Assembly (NCBI GenBank): GCA_024228495.1
Contig: JAAETJ010001012.1
Span: forward strand, 1 to 64,000
Length of the DNA stretch: 64,000 bases
Direction: 5' to 3'
Origin: a bacterium
GTDB taxonomy: Bacteria; Pseudomonadota; Alphaproteobacteria; Rhizobiales; JAKIUO01
A program made the translations under genes and the position numbers. Below the pieces are notes generated by a model, which was not told where the DNA came from, did no database searches, and was given only the letters and a program-made list of their open reading frames with translations. Shown piece by piece: positions 53,650 to 62,752 of the stretch. Within the stretch, counting starts at the first letter, position 1, and the number at the start of each line of letters is the position of its first letter.

Positions 53650-54492
53650 CTAGTAGTGGTTTGGCCGTTCGCGCTTTATACCAAGTCCCATATTCATTGG
53701 GGCATCTTTCAACAGCTCCATAGAATGGCGCTCTCGTTGCTTGGGATCATCACGGGTAATCGTAGGCAGATCTTCCGCAGATCCGTCAGCTTTGGTAATG
53801 CGTTTTTGATAGGCCGCGGCGGGTTTGAAAAACATATGAGCGAATTTCGACCACAGGACACCACCGAACAAAATCGTTGAAGAAAGGATAAACAAGGCAA
53901 GGACCAAGAGTTCCCATCCAGCTACGTTCGCCGATTGCATATAAGACCAGATCAGCCCGAAGGTTACCGTCGCCAAAAGGGAGAGGATAAACATGTCAGC
54001 TTTAACCAGATGATACCATGTGCGACCCTCAGCCGCGACATCTACCCTGATAAAGAACCAGAACCAATAGCCACCAAATGCGAGCATGAGCGCTCCAAGG
54101 TGCCAAAGTATTGGCCAGATCGTTGGAGTTGAAGCTTTGGCGCCGGGATAGAGGAATACCATGATAGCGGTTGTGGCTACAAAAAGCACAAAACCGTACA
54201 TGCTAAACAGATGAGAAAGTCTGCGCCGCTTGCTCGAGAACTCGGAGGAAGTCAGAACTTCACTCATGCCTGTCTGCGCGGCAATAACCAGTTTTTCGGA
54301 ACTCTCGACTTTCCGGGTAGCGTTTTTCTGCGCGTCCTTGGCATTTTGAAAGAACCATTTGGCACTTTTCTTGTGAAGCGTATCAATCACTGTACCGCCG
54401 ATAACAAGAATCGCCATAGCGATGACGTAGCCCTGCTGGATATAGGCAGGTATTAACTCCGAAAGCTCGGAGAAGGGGTTGATCGTAAACAT
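53650..54492 (-). CDS. aprM: Putative APS reductase membrane anchor AprM
   Basis: 280 residues with five hydrophobic spans: near 20-36 (VIAMAILVIGGTVIDTL), 97-115 (FSMYGFVLFVATTAIMVFL), 128-150, 165-186 and 195-212. The loop between spans 1 and 2 is polar (KDAQKNATRKVESSEKLV), and the C-terminal tail is soluble. Conserved His at LWHLGALMLAFGGYWFWFF and WYHLVKADMF could hold heme. Position directly upstream of aprBA fits AprM, the anchor thought to link APS reductase to the quinone pool in sulfur oxidisers that lack QmoABC. No qmo or sat gene lies in the window. Confidence 0.85.
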   Translation of the reverse strand: MFTINPFSELSELIPAYIQQGYVIAMAILVIGGTVIDTLHKKSAKWFFQNAKDAQKNATRKVESSEKLVIAAQTGMSEVLTSSEFSSKRRRLSHLFSMYGFVLFVATTAIMVFLYPGAKASTPTIWPILWHLGALMLAFGGYWFWFFIRVDVAAEGRTWYHLVKADMFILSLLATVTFGLIWSYMQSANVAGWELLVLALFILSSTILFGGVLWSKFAHMFFKPAAAYQKRITKADGSAEDLPTITRDDPKQRERHSMELLKDAPMNMGLGIKRERPNHY

Positions 54493-55316
54493 GAACTCAA
54501 GGTTCCTTCTTCTGTGGTTATTTCAATGGCTACGCCAGTTGGCGATAGTTCAAGTGCCATGAAAAAAACTTTTTTGCAAGTCCACGATTTGGACATACAA
54601 GATTCCATTAATTCAGCTTTGTTTGTCCGATTTGTCAGCAATTCCAGGTTAGCATCTCAGCAGATTTCTAATGTCTCCAGAAAAATGCAAACACCACCCT
54701 CCCTGGCAAGCCAGATACAAATACAAATGCAAATGCGCATATATTCTGAAATTCGAATGCACAAAGCAAAAGTACACCTAGCAAACAAACAAGCATATTA
54801 CAAACCTGAAAATGATCAATATTGCAATTTATATTGTCTACTCAATAAATATGGTTTCTAACAAAATATTTTTCTACGTATTATTCAATGGTATATGTGA
54901 GTAGAGGCATTATCTTTACTTTACCAAACGCCAATAACGCTATCTTAAAACTATAATAACGAAGCAATCTCACGCACGCATATATTCGCTCGTTGCGACA
55001 GTATGTCATATACAATGAAGTTATGAGCGGGCACAAAGCAATGCGCAAATGTTCCCCAGTCAGGAGAAGTCAACGCTCGAACACTTATCTGACGACGATT
55101 TTTCAACCCTGGCTTTAGAACCCACGGGCGGATAACGCCAGGCACTCTGGGAGACCTTGTGCGCATCTGCTTTTGACGCACGCCAAGTATCGGCGGCGCA
55201 TGTACATGCTTTTGCGCGTGCTACGGGAGCCTGGCCAAAACCGATCCAATTAATGCTTGCTTGATTGATTACCCGCTTCATCTCTATCTACCGGAAAAAT
55301 GAGCTTAGCGCACGCC
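54493..55316. other. Long AT-rich intergenic region upstream of aprM
   Basis: About 820 bases between aprM (minus) and ruvB (minus). The part near aprM must hold its promoter; a GTCC/GGAC inverted pair occurs on the minus strand near 54585, followed by A-tracts. The region 54700-54870 is AT-rich with ACAAATGCAAATGC-type short repeats. A 73-codon minus-strand frame, 55060-55281, with GGTAGATAGAG before the ATG, cannot be assigned and may be chance. No RNA gene recognised. Confidence 0.4.
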
Positions 55317-56357
55317 CTATTCCTCGAACAGACCAAACTGGCCTTTGCCGCCAGATGGCGGGGTGAGTCCCATATGTTTGAAGGCGTGACCTGTGAGCAC
55401 GCGGCCACGAGGGGTGCGGACGACGAAACCTTGCTGGATCAAATAGGGTTCGATGATTTCTTCGAGCGCATCGCGGGGTTCGGACAGTGCAGCCGCTATG
55501 GTCTCGATGCCTACCGGGCCGCCGCCATAATTTTTGGCGATGCAAGTCAAATAGCGATGATCAAGTGCATCCAGCCCGCGTGTATCAACTTCCAGTTTCG
55601 ACAATGCACCATCCGCCACAGCTTTGTCGATCTTGCCAGCCTTTTCAACCAGTGCAAAATCTCGTACGCGGCGCAACAAGCGACCGGCGATGCGGGGGGT
55701 GCCACGAGCGCGGCGGGCAATTTCCAGTGCCCCATCCTTACTCATATCGACGCCCAGAACGCGGGCACCGCGCGAGACGATAAATTCCAACTCATGCTCT
55801 TCATAAAAATTGAGCCGCACCGGAATACCAAAGCGATCCCGCAAGGGGGTCGTCAGCAAACCAGCTCTGGTGGTCGCGCCAACCAGCGTGAATTTGGCCA
55901 AATCTATACGAACTGAGCGCGCCGCTGGCCCCTCGCCAATAATCAAATCAAGTTCAAAATCTTCCATGGCCGGATAGAGGATTTCTTCAACTGCCGGGTT
56001 AAGCCGATGGATCTCGTCAATGAACAGGACATCGCGGTCTTCCAGATTGGTGAGCAAGGCGGCAAGGTCGCCAGCCTTTTGAATGACCGGCCCCGAAGTC
56101 GCCCGGAAATTCACGCCAAGTTCTCGCGACATAATTTGCGCCAGCGTCGTCTTCCCAAGCCCTGGTGGGCCATGAAACAAGACATGGTCCAGCGCATCCT
56201 TGCGCTGTTTGGCACTTTCGATAAACACCCGCAAATTGGCCCGTGCCAGCTCCTGACCGACAAAATCATCGAGCACTTGCGGCCGCAATGATGCTTCGAG
56301 CTCATCCTCCAGCGAGCGCTCACCATCCAGCAATTGTCTATCTGTTTCTTCCACCAA
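55317..56357 (-). CDS. ruvB: Holliday junction branch migration ATPase RuvB
   Basis: AAA+ motor that drives branch migration with RuvA. 346 residues. [19 protein letters not shown], Walker [11 protein letters not shown] (62-71), [19 protein letters not shown], Walker [26 protein letters not shown], sensor 1 [12 protein letters not shown], arginine finger region RDRFGI and the C-terminal winged helix with [15 protein letters not shown]. ruvA and ruvC lie further upstream on the same strand, with one membrane-protein gene between. Confidence 0.97.
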   Translation of the reverse strand: MVEETDRQLLDGERSLEDELEASLRPQVLDDFVGQELARANLRVFIESAKQRKDALDHVLFHGPPGLGKTTLAQIMSRELGVNFRATSGPVIQKAGDLAALLTNLEDRDVLFIDEIHRLNPAVEEILYPAMEDFELDLIIGEGPAARSVRIDLAKFTLVGATTRAGLLTTPLRDRFGIPVRLNFYEEHELEFIVSRGARVLGVDMSKDGALEIARRARGTPRIAGRLLRRVRDFALVEKAGKIDKAVADGALSKLEVDTRGLDALDHRYLTCIAKNYGGGPVGIETIAAALSEPRDALEEIIEPYLIQQGFVVRTPRGRVLTGHAFKHMGLTPPSGGKGQFGLFEE

Positions 56358-56625
56358 AACGAATCACCTTTTCACTCTTTGTTCTTTTTACACTATGGCA
56401 GCGACAAGTTAAAGGGATGTTGCATTTCATTCCGAGGTTCACTGTTCTTTATCCAGAAAAAAGCAATGAACTTTTTTAGAAATAGCAGCACAGAACTTCC
56501 GAAAATGCCCCGCCAATGCCCTAAAAGAGTAATGACCAGAAAGCTGATGATGGCCTGCTTTGGATAGCGTCTGTTATACTCACTCTTATTTCTCGTCTAA
56601 AACCTTCCCGAAAGAAGAATATCTG

Positions 56626-57069
56626 CTACGCCATAACGCATTTTGAGCGGTAAATATCGCGCAGCCGAGGTACCAGATAAAGCGAACAAACAAGCATGAT
56701 GGCAACCAGTTCTGCTACATAAAACCACTGGTTATGCGGAATGGTATTGAAAATTTCAAAAGACCAGATCGCGACCGGGACCACCAAAGCCAAGCCCAGA
56801 AAAATCGTAAATCCGCGCGAGGACAACGTCTTGTTGGAGCCCACAAAAAATATCGCCAGCACCCCGGCTGCCACCGCCACCATAAGCAAAGCAAGTGTCG
56901 ATATGATGCCAACAAGGATGATCTGCTCGTTAAGCAACGCAAATCCCGCCACCACAAGCAATACAAAAAATAACAGGTTGACCGGGTTCGCCAAGCTCAT
57001 GACGACCGCCCCTCCTGCTGACAGGGCTCCGATGATGCGATTATTGGGTAAGTTAGATTTTCCAGACAT
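56626..57069 (-). CDS. Small membrane protein of unknown function
   Basis: 147 residues with four hydrophobic segments: near 30-48 (LLFFVLLVVAGFALL), 50-75, 86-105 and 115-133. The N-terminus is polar; the last dozen residues are basic (RLRDIYRSKC). Inserted between ruvA and ruvB on the same strand. Not recognised. The region 56358-56625 downstream of it shows no gene. Confidence 0.6.
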   Translation of the reverse strand: MSGKSNLPNNRIIGALSAGGAVVMSLANPVNLLFFVLLVVAGFALLNEQIILVGIISTLALLMVAVAAGVLAIFFVGSNKTLSSRGFTIFLGLALVVPVAIWSFEIFNTIPHNQWFYVAELVAIMLVCSLYLVPRLRDIYRSKCVMA

Positions 57070-57169
57070 GTCGACCCTTGCAAACTTTGAACGAGATTTT
57101 TAGTACAAGGTCAGGACCTTAGCATACTCTCCCGCAGCTTTCCAATTTCGCAGTTCTACCCTACGTTTT

Positions 57170-57778
57170 CTATCTCGCCAGCACCTTCAGGCCAAGGCGG
57201 ATCAGCTCGCTTGCGGTGGCTTTGTCGCCAGCTTCACGGGCTGCCGTAGCAATGGCGTCTGACGCCTGTATGGGCGCATAACCCAGATTGGTGAGCGCAG
57301 AGACGGCGTCCGCTGCGGCCATGCCCTCCACTGGACCCGCGCCAACTTCTGATGGTCCCGATCCAATTGGTCCCAATGATGGCACCTTGTCTTTCAGTTC
57401 AATCAACAAGCGCTGTGCGACTTTGGGACCAACGCCGGGTGTCTTGGTAATCGCCGCCTTGTCGCGCATGGCGATGGCGTTAGCGAGATCATGAGGGCTC
57501 ATAGTGCCAAGTACGGCCAGCGCCACCTTGGCACCAACGCCTTGCACGGTTTGCAGCAAGCGGAACCATTCCCTTTCCATCTTGCTGGTGAAGGCAAACA
57601 GCTTCATTTCCGTTTCGCGCACATGGGTTTCGATATGAATTTCAACAGCCTCACCCTTGGCAGGCAGCGCAGCCAGCGTGCGCGGCGAACAATGCACCTC
57701 ATAGCCAACGCCGTTCACATCGATAATAGCCCAGTCCATGCCGGTATCATCTACAAGACCTTTGAGTTTTCCGATCAT
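57170..57778 (-). CDS. ruvA: Holliday junction DNA-binding protein RuvA
   Basis: 202 residues from ATG 57778 ([29 protein letters not shown]), the typical start. The longer frame begins inside the REP-like repeat and is artificial. Domain I OB-fold, domain II helix-hairpin-helix with [18 protein letters not shown] and [22 protein letters not shown], and domain III (last 45 residues) that contacts RuvB. Binds four-way junctions as a tetramer. Confidence 0.95.
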   Translation of the reverse strand: MIGKLKGLVDDTGMDWAIIDVNGVGYEVHCSPRTLAALPAKGEAVEIHIETHVRETEMKLFAFTSKMEREWFRLLQTVQGVGAKVALAVLGTMSPHDLANAIAMRDKAAITKTPGVGPKVAQRLLIELKDKVPSLGPIGSGPSEVGAGPVEGMAAADAVSALTNLGYAPIQASDAIATAAREAGDKATASELIRLGLKVLAR

Positions 57779-57798
57779 GATAAAGATATGCCTCCAGG

Positions 57799-57827
57799 TG
57801 TCATCCCCGCAAAGGCGGGGATCCATA
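57799..57827 (+). repeat. REP-like palindrome, copy 1
   Basis: TGTCATCCCCGC plus AAAGGCGGGGATCCATA, a hairpin of the widespread TCATCCCCGC-GCGGGGATCCA type. It lies just upstream of ruvA and overlaps the artificial N-terminal extension of its frame. Inverted partner at 57898. Confidence 0.8.
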
Positions 57828-57897
57828 CTCCCTGCCCTCTCAATTTATAATAAAGAGCCAGCCGCAAATTCCCTTCTCAATTTTCAGGGCCTGTGGT

Positions 57898-57926
57898 TAT
57901 GGATCCCCGCCTTCGCGGGGATGACA
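57898..57926 (-). repeat. REP-like palindrome, copy 2 (inverted)
   Basis: Reverse complement of copy 1 with one difference in 29 positions. The two copies face each other across 70 bases, as in a REP doublet moved by RAYT transposases. Confidence 0.8.
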
Positions 57927-58017
57927 ACCTGGGAAGTACTCTCACCTGACAGAAACCGGTTTCCAAAGGCTCGCCTTTTGTGCCAGCTGCACAAGATGCT
58001 CGCACGGCGAGCGTATT

Positions 58018-58524
58018 CTATGCACACACCCGCATTTTGAGGTCCTGTATTTTGCGGTGATGCGCATGCGTGATGGCGATGGCCAGCGCGTCGGCGGCGT
58101 CTTCGCTGTCGGGTTTGGCCTTGGGCAATAGAAACGAGATCATAGCGCCGATCTGGTTCTTGTCACCCCGCCCCGTGCCAATCACCGTTTTCTTGACCTG
58201 CGTCGCCGAATATTCCGCAACTTTTAACCCGCACCTAGCCGGCACCACCATGGCGACACCGCGTGCTTGTCCCAGTTTCAAGGTGCTTTGTCCGTTCTTG
58301 TTGACGAAAGTCTGCTCAACGGCGGCTTCCGATGGTTTCCAGTCGGCAAGTGGAATGGCGAGCCCCTTATAGACGCACATCAAGCGGTCCGAGAGATCTT
58401 GCGAAGCATCAGAACGAATGGTACCACAGGCCAGATAGGTCAAGCGAATACCATCTGTTTCAATGATGCCCCAGCCGGTTTTTCGTAAACCGGGATCAAT
58501 ACCAATAATGCGCACAACTGCCAT
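58018..58524 (-). CDS. ruvC: Crossover junction endodeoxyribonuclease RuvC
   Basis: Holliday-junction resolvase, 168 residues. RNase H-like fold with catalytic Asp in [13 protein letters not shown], Glu in [24 protein letters not shown], and the two Asp of [16 protein letters not shown] at the C-terminus. The conserved set D, E, D, D is present. Upstream of ruvA, separated by the REP doublet; yebC lies upstream. Order yebC-ruvC-ruvA-ruvB is widespread in alphaproteobacteria. Confidence 0.96.
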   Translation of the reverse strand: MAVVRIIGIDPGLRKTGWGIIETDGIRLTYLACGTIRSDASQDLSDRLMCVYKGLAIPLADWKPSEAAVEQTFVNKNGQSTLKLGQARGVAMVVPARCGLKVAEYSATQVKKTVIGTGRGDKNQIGAMISFLLPKAKPDSEDAADALAIAITHAHHRKIQDLKMRVCA

Positions 58525-58657
58525 CGTAAAAAGCTCCCGCCTTTTTAAAGTTAGATATTTAATGCTTAAGGTTGAATGCGAAGAAAGCGCGGCTCTCTTC
58601 TTCTCACTAAAAATTCAACATTAAACATACAAAATTGGCAAGCGAAGCACCGCTAAA

Positions 58658-59404
58658 CTAGCCGCTCATTTTTTCAATCAGTGAATCTGACACTTCGAAA
58701 TTGGCATAGACATTTTGCACGTCTTCGCTTTCTTCCAAAGCATCGAGTAGCAGCAAAAGCTTCTCACCCTTTTCGTCGTCCAGTTCAATATTGTTTTGTG
58801 GCCGCCAGATAATCTTGATTTCATCCGCCTCGCCAAATTTTTCTTCCAGCGCCTGAGCGGTTTCATGCAGATGGTCGACCTCGCAATAAAGCGCATGCCC
58901 TTCATCTGTTGATTCGCAGTCTTCGGCACCCGCTTCAATGGCTGCTTCAAACATATCGTCAGCCGATGCGGTATCCGCTGGATAGGTCACGCATCCAAGG
59001 CGATCAAAACCAAACGAGACGGCACCGGTTTCCCCCAGATTGCCACCTGCTTTGGCAAATGTGGCGCGCACATCAGAGGCGGTGCGATTGCGATTATCGG
59101 TCAGAGCTTCAACAATGACGCCAACGCCGCCAATACCAAATCCCTCATAACGTACTTCTTCGAAATTATCGCCACCCGCTTCTTGAGATTTTTTTACCGC
59201 CCGCTCAATATTATCCTTTGGCATGGACTGGGAGCGTGCCGCCTTGATAGCGAGGCGCAAACGCGCATTAGCGTCAGGGTCAGGAACCCCCATCTTGGCA
59301 GCGGTGGTAATTTCACGCGCCAGTTTGGAAAAGAGTTTTGAACGCTTTTTATCCTGAGCGCCCTTGCGATGCATGATATTTTTGAATTTTGAATGGCCTG
59401 CCAT
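58658..59404 (-). CDS. yebC: YebC/PmpR family regulatory protein
   Basis: 248 residues, full length for the family. [73 protein letters not shown] and [11 protein letters not shown] are hallmark motifs. YebC-type proteins act as transcription factors or, in recent work, assist translation of proline-rich stretches. Cytoplasmic. First gene of the ruv cluster. Confidence 0.95.
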   Translation of the reverse strand: MAGHSKFKNIMHRKGAQDKKRSKLFSKLAREITTAAKMGVPDPDANARLRLAIKAARSQSMPKDNIERAVKKSQEAGGDNFEEVRYEGFGIGGVGVIVEALTDNRNRTASDVRATFAKAGGNLGETGAVSFGFDRLGCVTYPADTASADDMFEAAIEAGAEDCESTDEGHALYCEVDHLHETAQALEEKFGEADEIKIIWRPQNNIELDDEKGEKLLLLLDALEESEDVQNVYANFEVSDSLIEKMSG

Positions 59405-59686
59405 GATAGATCTTCATCCCGTTCTTACTATTTGAACTCTACGTGTGAGAAGGCTCTGGCACCATTTCGTACGTTCTTTGTTCTTATTTAGACGCAGCCG
59501 GGTTACCAGAAGGTTAACTGTCTGTGCTTTATAGCAGAACGGAAGTCAATGTCTGCCGCAGCGCAAAATACACCTTATGTCATTTCGAGACGCCAATTAA
59601 CTTGTCCTTAAACTTGCAAGACTAGGTTGATTGAAATGCAAGCGAGCCCCGCTTTGTTAATGACAATGTAAATGGAGGTCCACTCA

Positions 59687-59926
59687 ATGGCTCACAATGA
59701 TAATATGATGCCCGGCGAAAATGTCCGTATCAGCATGGAAGAACTTTCCGAGCTGCGCAAAAGCGCCGAAGCCCATCTCGACAAAGCCGAGACCGCTTTG
59801 TTTGATGACAGCATCACCGACGAAGATGCCCTGTCGCATCTTGATGCAGCTCTCGCCTGCCTCAACACAATGATTTCTGATCCAGAACATGGCATGGAAG
59901 CCGTGGCCTCAGTCAATATTGCATAA
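59687..59926 (+). CDS. Small acidic protein of unknown function
   Basis: 79 residues from ATG 59687 with TGGAGG upstream; an in-frame ATG at 59672 is itself part of that site. Mostly helical and acidic: VRISMEELSELRKSAEAHLDKAE, LFDDSITDEDALSHLDAALACLN. No signal peptide. Not recognised. Followed by a terminator, so a single-gene unit. Confidence 0.6.
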   Translation: MAHNDNMMPGENVRISMEELSELRKSAEAHLDKAETALFDDSITDEDALSHLDAALACLNTMISDPEHGMEAVASVNIA

Positions 59927-60032
59927 ACATATAAGCAATAGCTAATCCCTCGTAGAGCGTAGTAAATCCCTCAAAACGAGTTGTAAGACGAGCGTAAAAT
60001 ACCTCTTTACAAAAGAGACCTGGAAAATGAAG

Positions 60033-60066
60033 AAGGTGGAACGACAAGCTCGTTTCACCTTTTTTA
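60033..60066 (+). terminator. Rho-independent terminator
   Basis: AAGGTG-G-AACGA pairs with TCGTT-T-CACCTT (one mismatch), five-base loop, followed by TTTTTATTT. Ends transcription of the gene at 59687. Confidence 0.8.
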
Positions 60067-60120
60067 TTTGTCGGACAGATGTTAGATTACGGAAAATCGT
60101 TTTGTAACAAGGTTGGAAAC

Positions 60121-60597
60121 ATGTCCGTTCGTCACTTCTTACTGCTCGCGCCTCTTGTCGTCCTGCTTGCAACACCAATACACGCAGCCAACAGTCCACC
60201 AGACCTTGTTGCTCGGCAGGTGATCGCGCAATGCAAACAAAATAGCGGCGAGAACCGATTTCATCTTCATCGCTGCCTGTTGCAACAATATGAAATTCTG
60301 CTAAAACGAGCTGATATTCTCGTCGACAAACTATTGGGCATGGTGGGTGGTCACAAAAGCTATAGCCGTTACAAAAAAATCCGCTGGAGTGAATCCATCG
60401 CCAAGAGCCATTCTTTGTGGCAAAAACTCATACCCAAGGACTGCGAATGGGAGGCACACATCCTGCCCTCCTTGAAAGGCGCCTCCACAGCCATTGACCG
60501 TTGCGGCATCAAACGAGCCGCTGCACGCGTACAACTACTTGAAAAACGCGTAAAAACACTCGATAATGTCCTGATCAACGATAAGTACAAGGGATAA
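60121..60597 (+). CDS. Secreted protein of unknown function, LprI-like
   Basis: 158 residues from ATG 60121 with AAGGTTGGAA upstream. Signal peptide [18 protein letters not shown]. The mature part has three or four Cys, [31 protein letters not shown] and [15 protein letters not shown] with [20 protein letters not shown], a pattern resembling DUF1311/LprI helical domains with disulfides. That family includes lysozyme inhibitors, but the match is by eye only. The proA TTG start lies 6 bases downstream, so the two may be translated together. Confidence 0.6.
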   Translation: MSVRHFLLLAPLVVLLATPIHAANSPPDLVARQVIAQCKQNSGENRFHLHRCLLQQYEILLKRADILVDKLLGMVGGHKSYSRYKKIRWSESIAKSHSLWQKLIPKDCEWEAHILPSLKGASTAIDRCGIKRAAARVQLLEKRVKTLDNVLINDKYKG

Positions 60598-60602
60598 GTA
60601 AC

Positions 60603-61919
60603 TTGACGCAAGACATCCCCCAGGCACCACAAGTTGCCGCGCACAGCCAAACGAGCGAGGACGATATTGCCGCGCTCATGCTTGATGTAGGGCGCAAGGC
60701 GCGCGCGGCCGCCAATACGCTGGCCATTACCACAACGCAAAAAAAAAATGACGCGTTGCTGGCCGCAGCTACCGCGATCCATGATCAGGCTGATATCATA
60801 CTTGCGGCCAATACCAAGGATCTCGAAACGGCTGCCTCGAACAATATGTCTGATGCACTGAAAGATCGCTTGATGCTCGATCACGATCGCATCAACGCGA
60901 TGGCCACCGGTCTTGAAGCCATCGCAGCATTGGCCGATCCGGTTGGCGAGCTGATCGCCGAATGGCGCCGCCCCAACGGACTTGAAATTTCGCGCGTACG
61001 CACCCCGCTCGGCGTCATCGGCATTATTTATGAAAGCCGTCCCAATGTCACCGCCGACGCCGGCGCTTTGTGCCTGAAAGCTGGCAATGCCAGTATCTTG
61101 CGTGGTGGCTCGGACAGTTTTCATTCCAGCAATGCCATTCATCAATGTTTGCTTGCCGGTCTGCAACATGCCGCCCTGCCCAGCGTCGCCATCCAGATGG
61201 TGCCAACCATTGATCGGGCCGCCGTCGGCGCAATGCTCACCGGCCTTGAAGGCAATATGGATGTCATCGTGCCCCGTGGCGGTAAAAGCCTCGTGAGCCG
61301 TGTCCAGCAAGACGCGCGTGTGCCCGTATTCGCTCATCTCGAGGGTCTGGTCCACACCTATATCGATGTCTCCGCAGATCCTGACATGGCCCTTGCTATC
61401 GTCCTCAATGCCAAGATGCGCCGCACGGGCGTCTGCGGTGCCACCGAAACGTTGCTGATAGACCGTAATGGTGCCAAGGAACGACTGCTGCCCATCGTGA
61501 CAGCTTTGCTCGATGCAGGATGCGAAGTGCGCGGCGATGAAACCGTCGGGCTCATAGATCAGCGGATCATCCCGGTTAAATTAAATGATTGGTCAACCGA
61601 GTATCTCGATGCGATCATTTCCATCAAATGCGTCGATGGCGTTGCGGGGGCCATAGCCCATATCGAGCGCTATAGCTCGCATCACACCGAATGTATCATT
61701 GCCGAGAACCCTGTCGCGGTGGCCACCTTCCTCAATGAAGTCGACAGCGCCATCGTCATGCATAACGCCTCGACCCAGTTCGCCGATGGCGGAGAATTTG
61801 GCATGGGCGCCGAAATCGGCATCGCCACAGGACGCATGCACGCACGAGGCCCCATCGGCGTCGAACAGCTGACCTCGTTTAAATATGTGGTGCATGGTTC
61901 TGGGCAGGTAAGGCCATAG
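60603..61919 (+). CDS. proA: Gamma-glutamyl phosphate reductase
   Basis: Second enzyme of proline synthesis: reduces gamma-glutamyl phosphate to the semialdehyde with NADPH. 438 residues from a TTG start that has AAGGGA upstream. Aldehyde dehydrogenase-like fold: [48 protein letters not shown], the catalytic Cys in [16 protein letters not shown], and [34 protein letters not shown]. proB is not adjacent. Confidence 0.97.
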   Translation: MTQDIPQAPQVAAHSQTSEDDIAALMLDVGRKARAAANTLAITTTQKKNDALLAAATAIHDQADIILAANTKDLETAASNNMSDALKDRLMLDHDRINAMATGLEAIAALADPVGELIAEWRRPNGLEISRVRTPLGVIGIIYESRPNVTADAGALCLKAGNASILRGGSDSFHSSNAIHQCLLAGLQHAALPSVAIQMVPTIDRAAVGAMLTGLEGNMDVIVPRGGKSLVSRVQQDARVPVFAHLEGLVHTYIDVSADPDMALAIVLNAKMRRTGVCGATETLLIDRNGAKERLLPIVTALLDAGCEVRGDETVGLIDQRIIPVKLNDWSTEYLDAIISIKCVDGVAGAIAHIERYSSHHTECIIAENPVAVATFLNEVDSAIVMHNASTQFADGGEFGMGAEIGIATGRMHARGPIGVEQLTSFKYVVHGSGQVRP

Positions 61920-61947
61920 CTTTAAGAACAACTGGAAGGCTACCAGA

Positions 61948-62379
61948 TTGGGCAAGCAAGATAATCTTGAAGGTGGCTGTTTGTGCGGCGCTGTGCGATA
62001 TGAAGTTGCAGAGCCGTTTAGCAATGTCGAAGTTTGCCATTGCTCGCAATGCGCGCGCTGGACGGGGCATTTGCTTTCCTCTTTCACAGTACAAAAGAAC
62101 AAATTGACACTCGATGGAGACGAAAATATCGGCTGGTATCAATCAAGCGAACTGGCCAGACGGGGGTTTTGTAAAACCTGCGGATCAAGCCTGTTTTGGG
62201 AGCGTAACAACGCAACCAAAACCGATATTCTGGTCGGCTCACTGGACCGATCCTCCGACCAACCCACCGGCCTTAAAACAACGCGCCATATCTACGTCGC
62301 TGACAAGGGAGACTATTACGATATCGGTGATGGTGTCGTTCAGTTCCCGCAATATGGCAAGGACCCGGAGGAGGGGTAG
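61948..62379 (+). CDS. GFA (glutathione-dependent formaldehyde-activating-like) zinc protein
   Basis: 143 residues starting at TTG 61948. The GFA/CENP-V fold is marked by GGCLCGAVRYEV, CHCSQCARWTGH and FCKTCGSSLFWE, giving the Cys set for two zinc sites. Members bind small thiols, but few act as formaldehyde-activating enzymes. Cytoplasmic. Its stop lies next to that of the broken doc gene on the other strand. Confidence 0.88.
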   Translation: MGKQDNLEGGCLCGAVRYEVAEPFSNVEVCHCSQCARWTGHLLSSFTVQKNKLTLDGDENIGWYQSSELARRGFCKTCGSSLFWERNNATKTDILVGSLDRSSDQPTGLKTTRHIYVADKGDYYDIGDGVVQFPQYGKDPEEG

Positions 62380-62720
62380 TCAGGATGTACGCTCACGCAG
62401 CCATTGCGCAAATGTTTTCTCGTTCATTTCGTTGGCCCCAAGGGTGATCACCATGCTGGTCGCTTCGACTTCGCTTCGACTTCGCTTGCGGTCAGATTGA
62501 GTCCATTTATGCCCAGAAAAGAATAAGCGGCCAAAAACCCTGTTCTCTTGTTGCCATCAACAAACGGATGATTTCAGACAATAGCTATCGTATAGGCCGC
62601 CGCCAGTGCGCACAAATCTGGTGCGGGATCTTCATAAGCAAATAATTGCTGCGGACGGTCATCAGCCACCACCAGCAATCCCTCATCCCACCCCTCTCCC
62701 CCATTTTTATTTTGGAGGGG
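62380..62720 (-). pseudogene. Broken Doc/Fic-type death-on-curing toxin gene
   Basis: Minus strand: NGGEGWDEGLL, RPQQLFAYEDPAPDL, LAAAYTIAIV, stop, [31 protein letters not shown], then in a shifted frame NEMNEKTFAQWLRERTS-stop. This is Doc-like with the Fic motif HPFVDGNKR preceded by an in-frame TGA, and an 11-base tandem duplication (62461-62482) that shifts the frame. The N-terminal quarter is not found. No antitoxin gene is evident. Clearly inactive. Confidence 0.8.
62461..62482. repeat. 11-bp tandem duplication inside the doc remnant
   Basis: CGCTTCGACTT occurs twice in direct repeat and a third partial copy starts at 62483. The extra copy is not a multiple of three and explains the frameshift in the doc remnant. 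Confidence 0.75.
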
Positions 62721-62752
62721 AACGGGAACAAAATGTGCCTCGATTGAGGCCG

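Noticed and set aside
55060-55281. 73-codon minus-strand frame downstream of ruvB
   Set aside because: No recognisable domain and Lys/Ala/Ser-rich composition; mentioned only as part of the long intergenic region.
57170-57826. Longer ruvA start at 57826
   Set aside because: The added 16 residues are translated from the REP-like palindrome; the family N-terminus starts at 57778.
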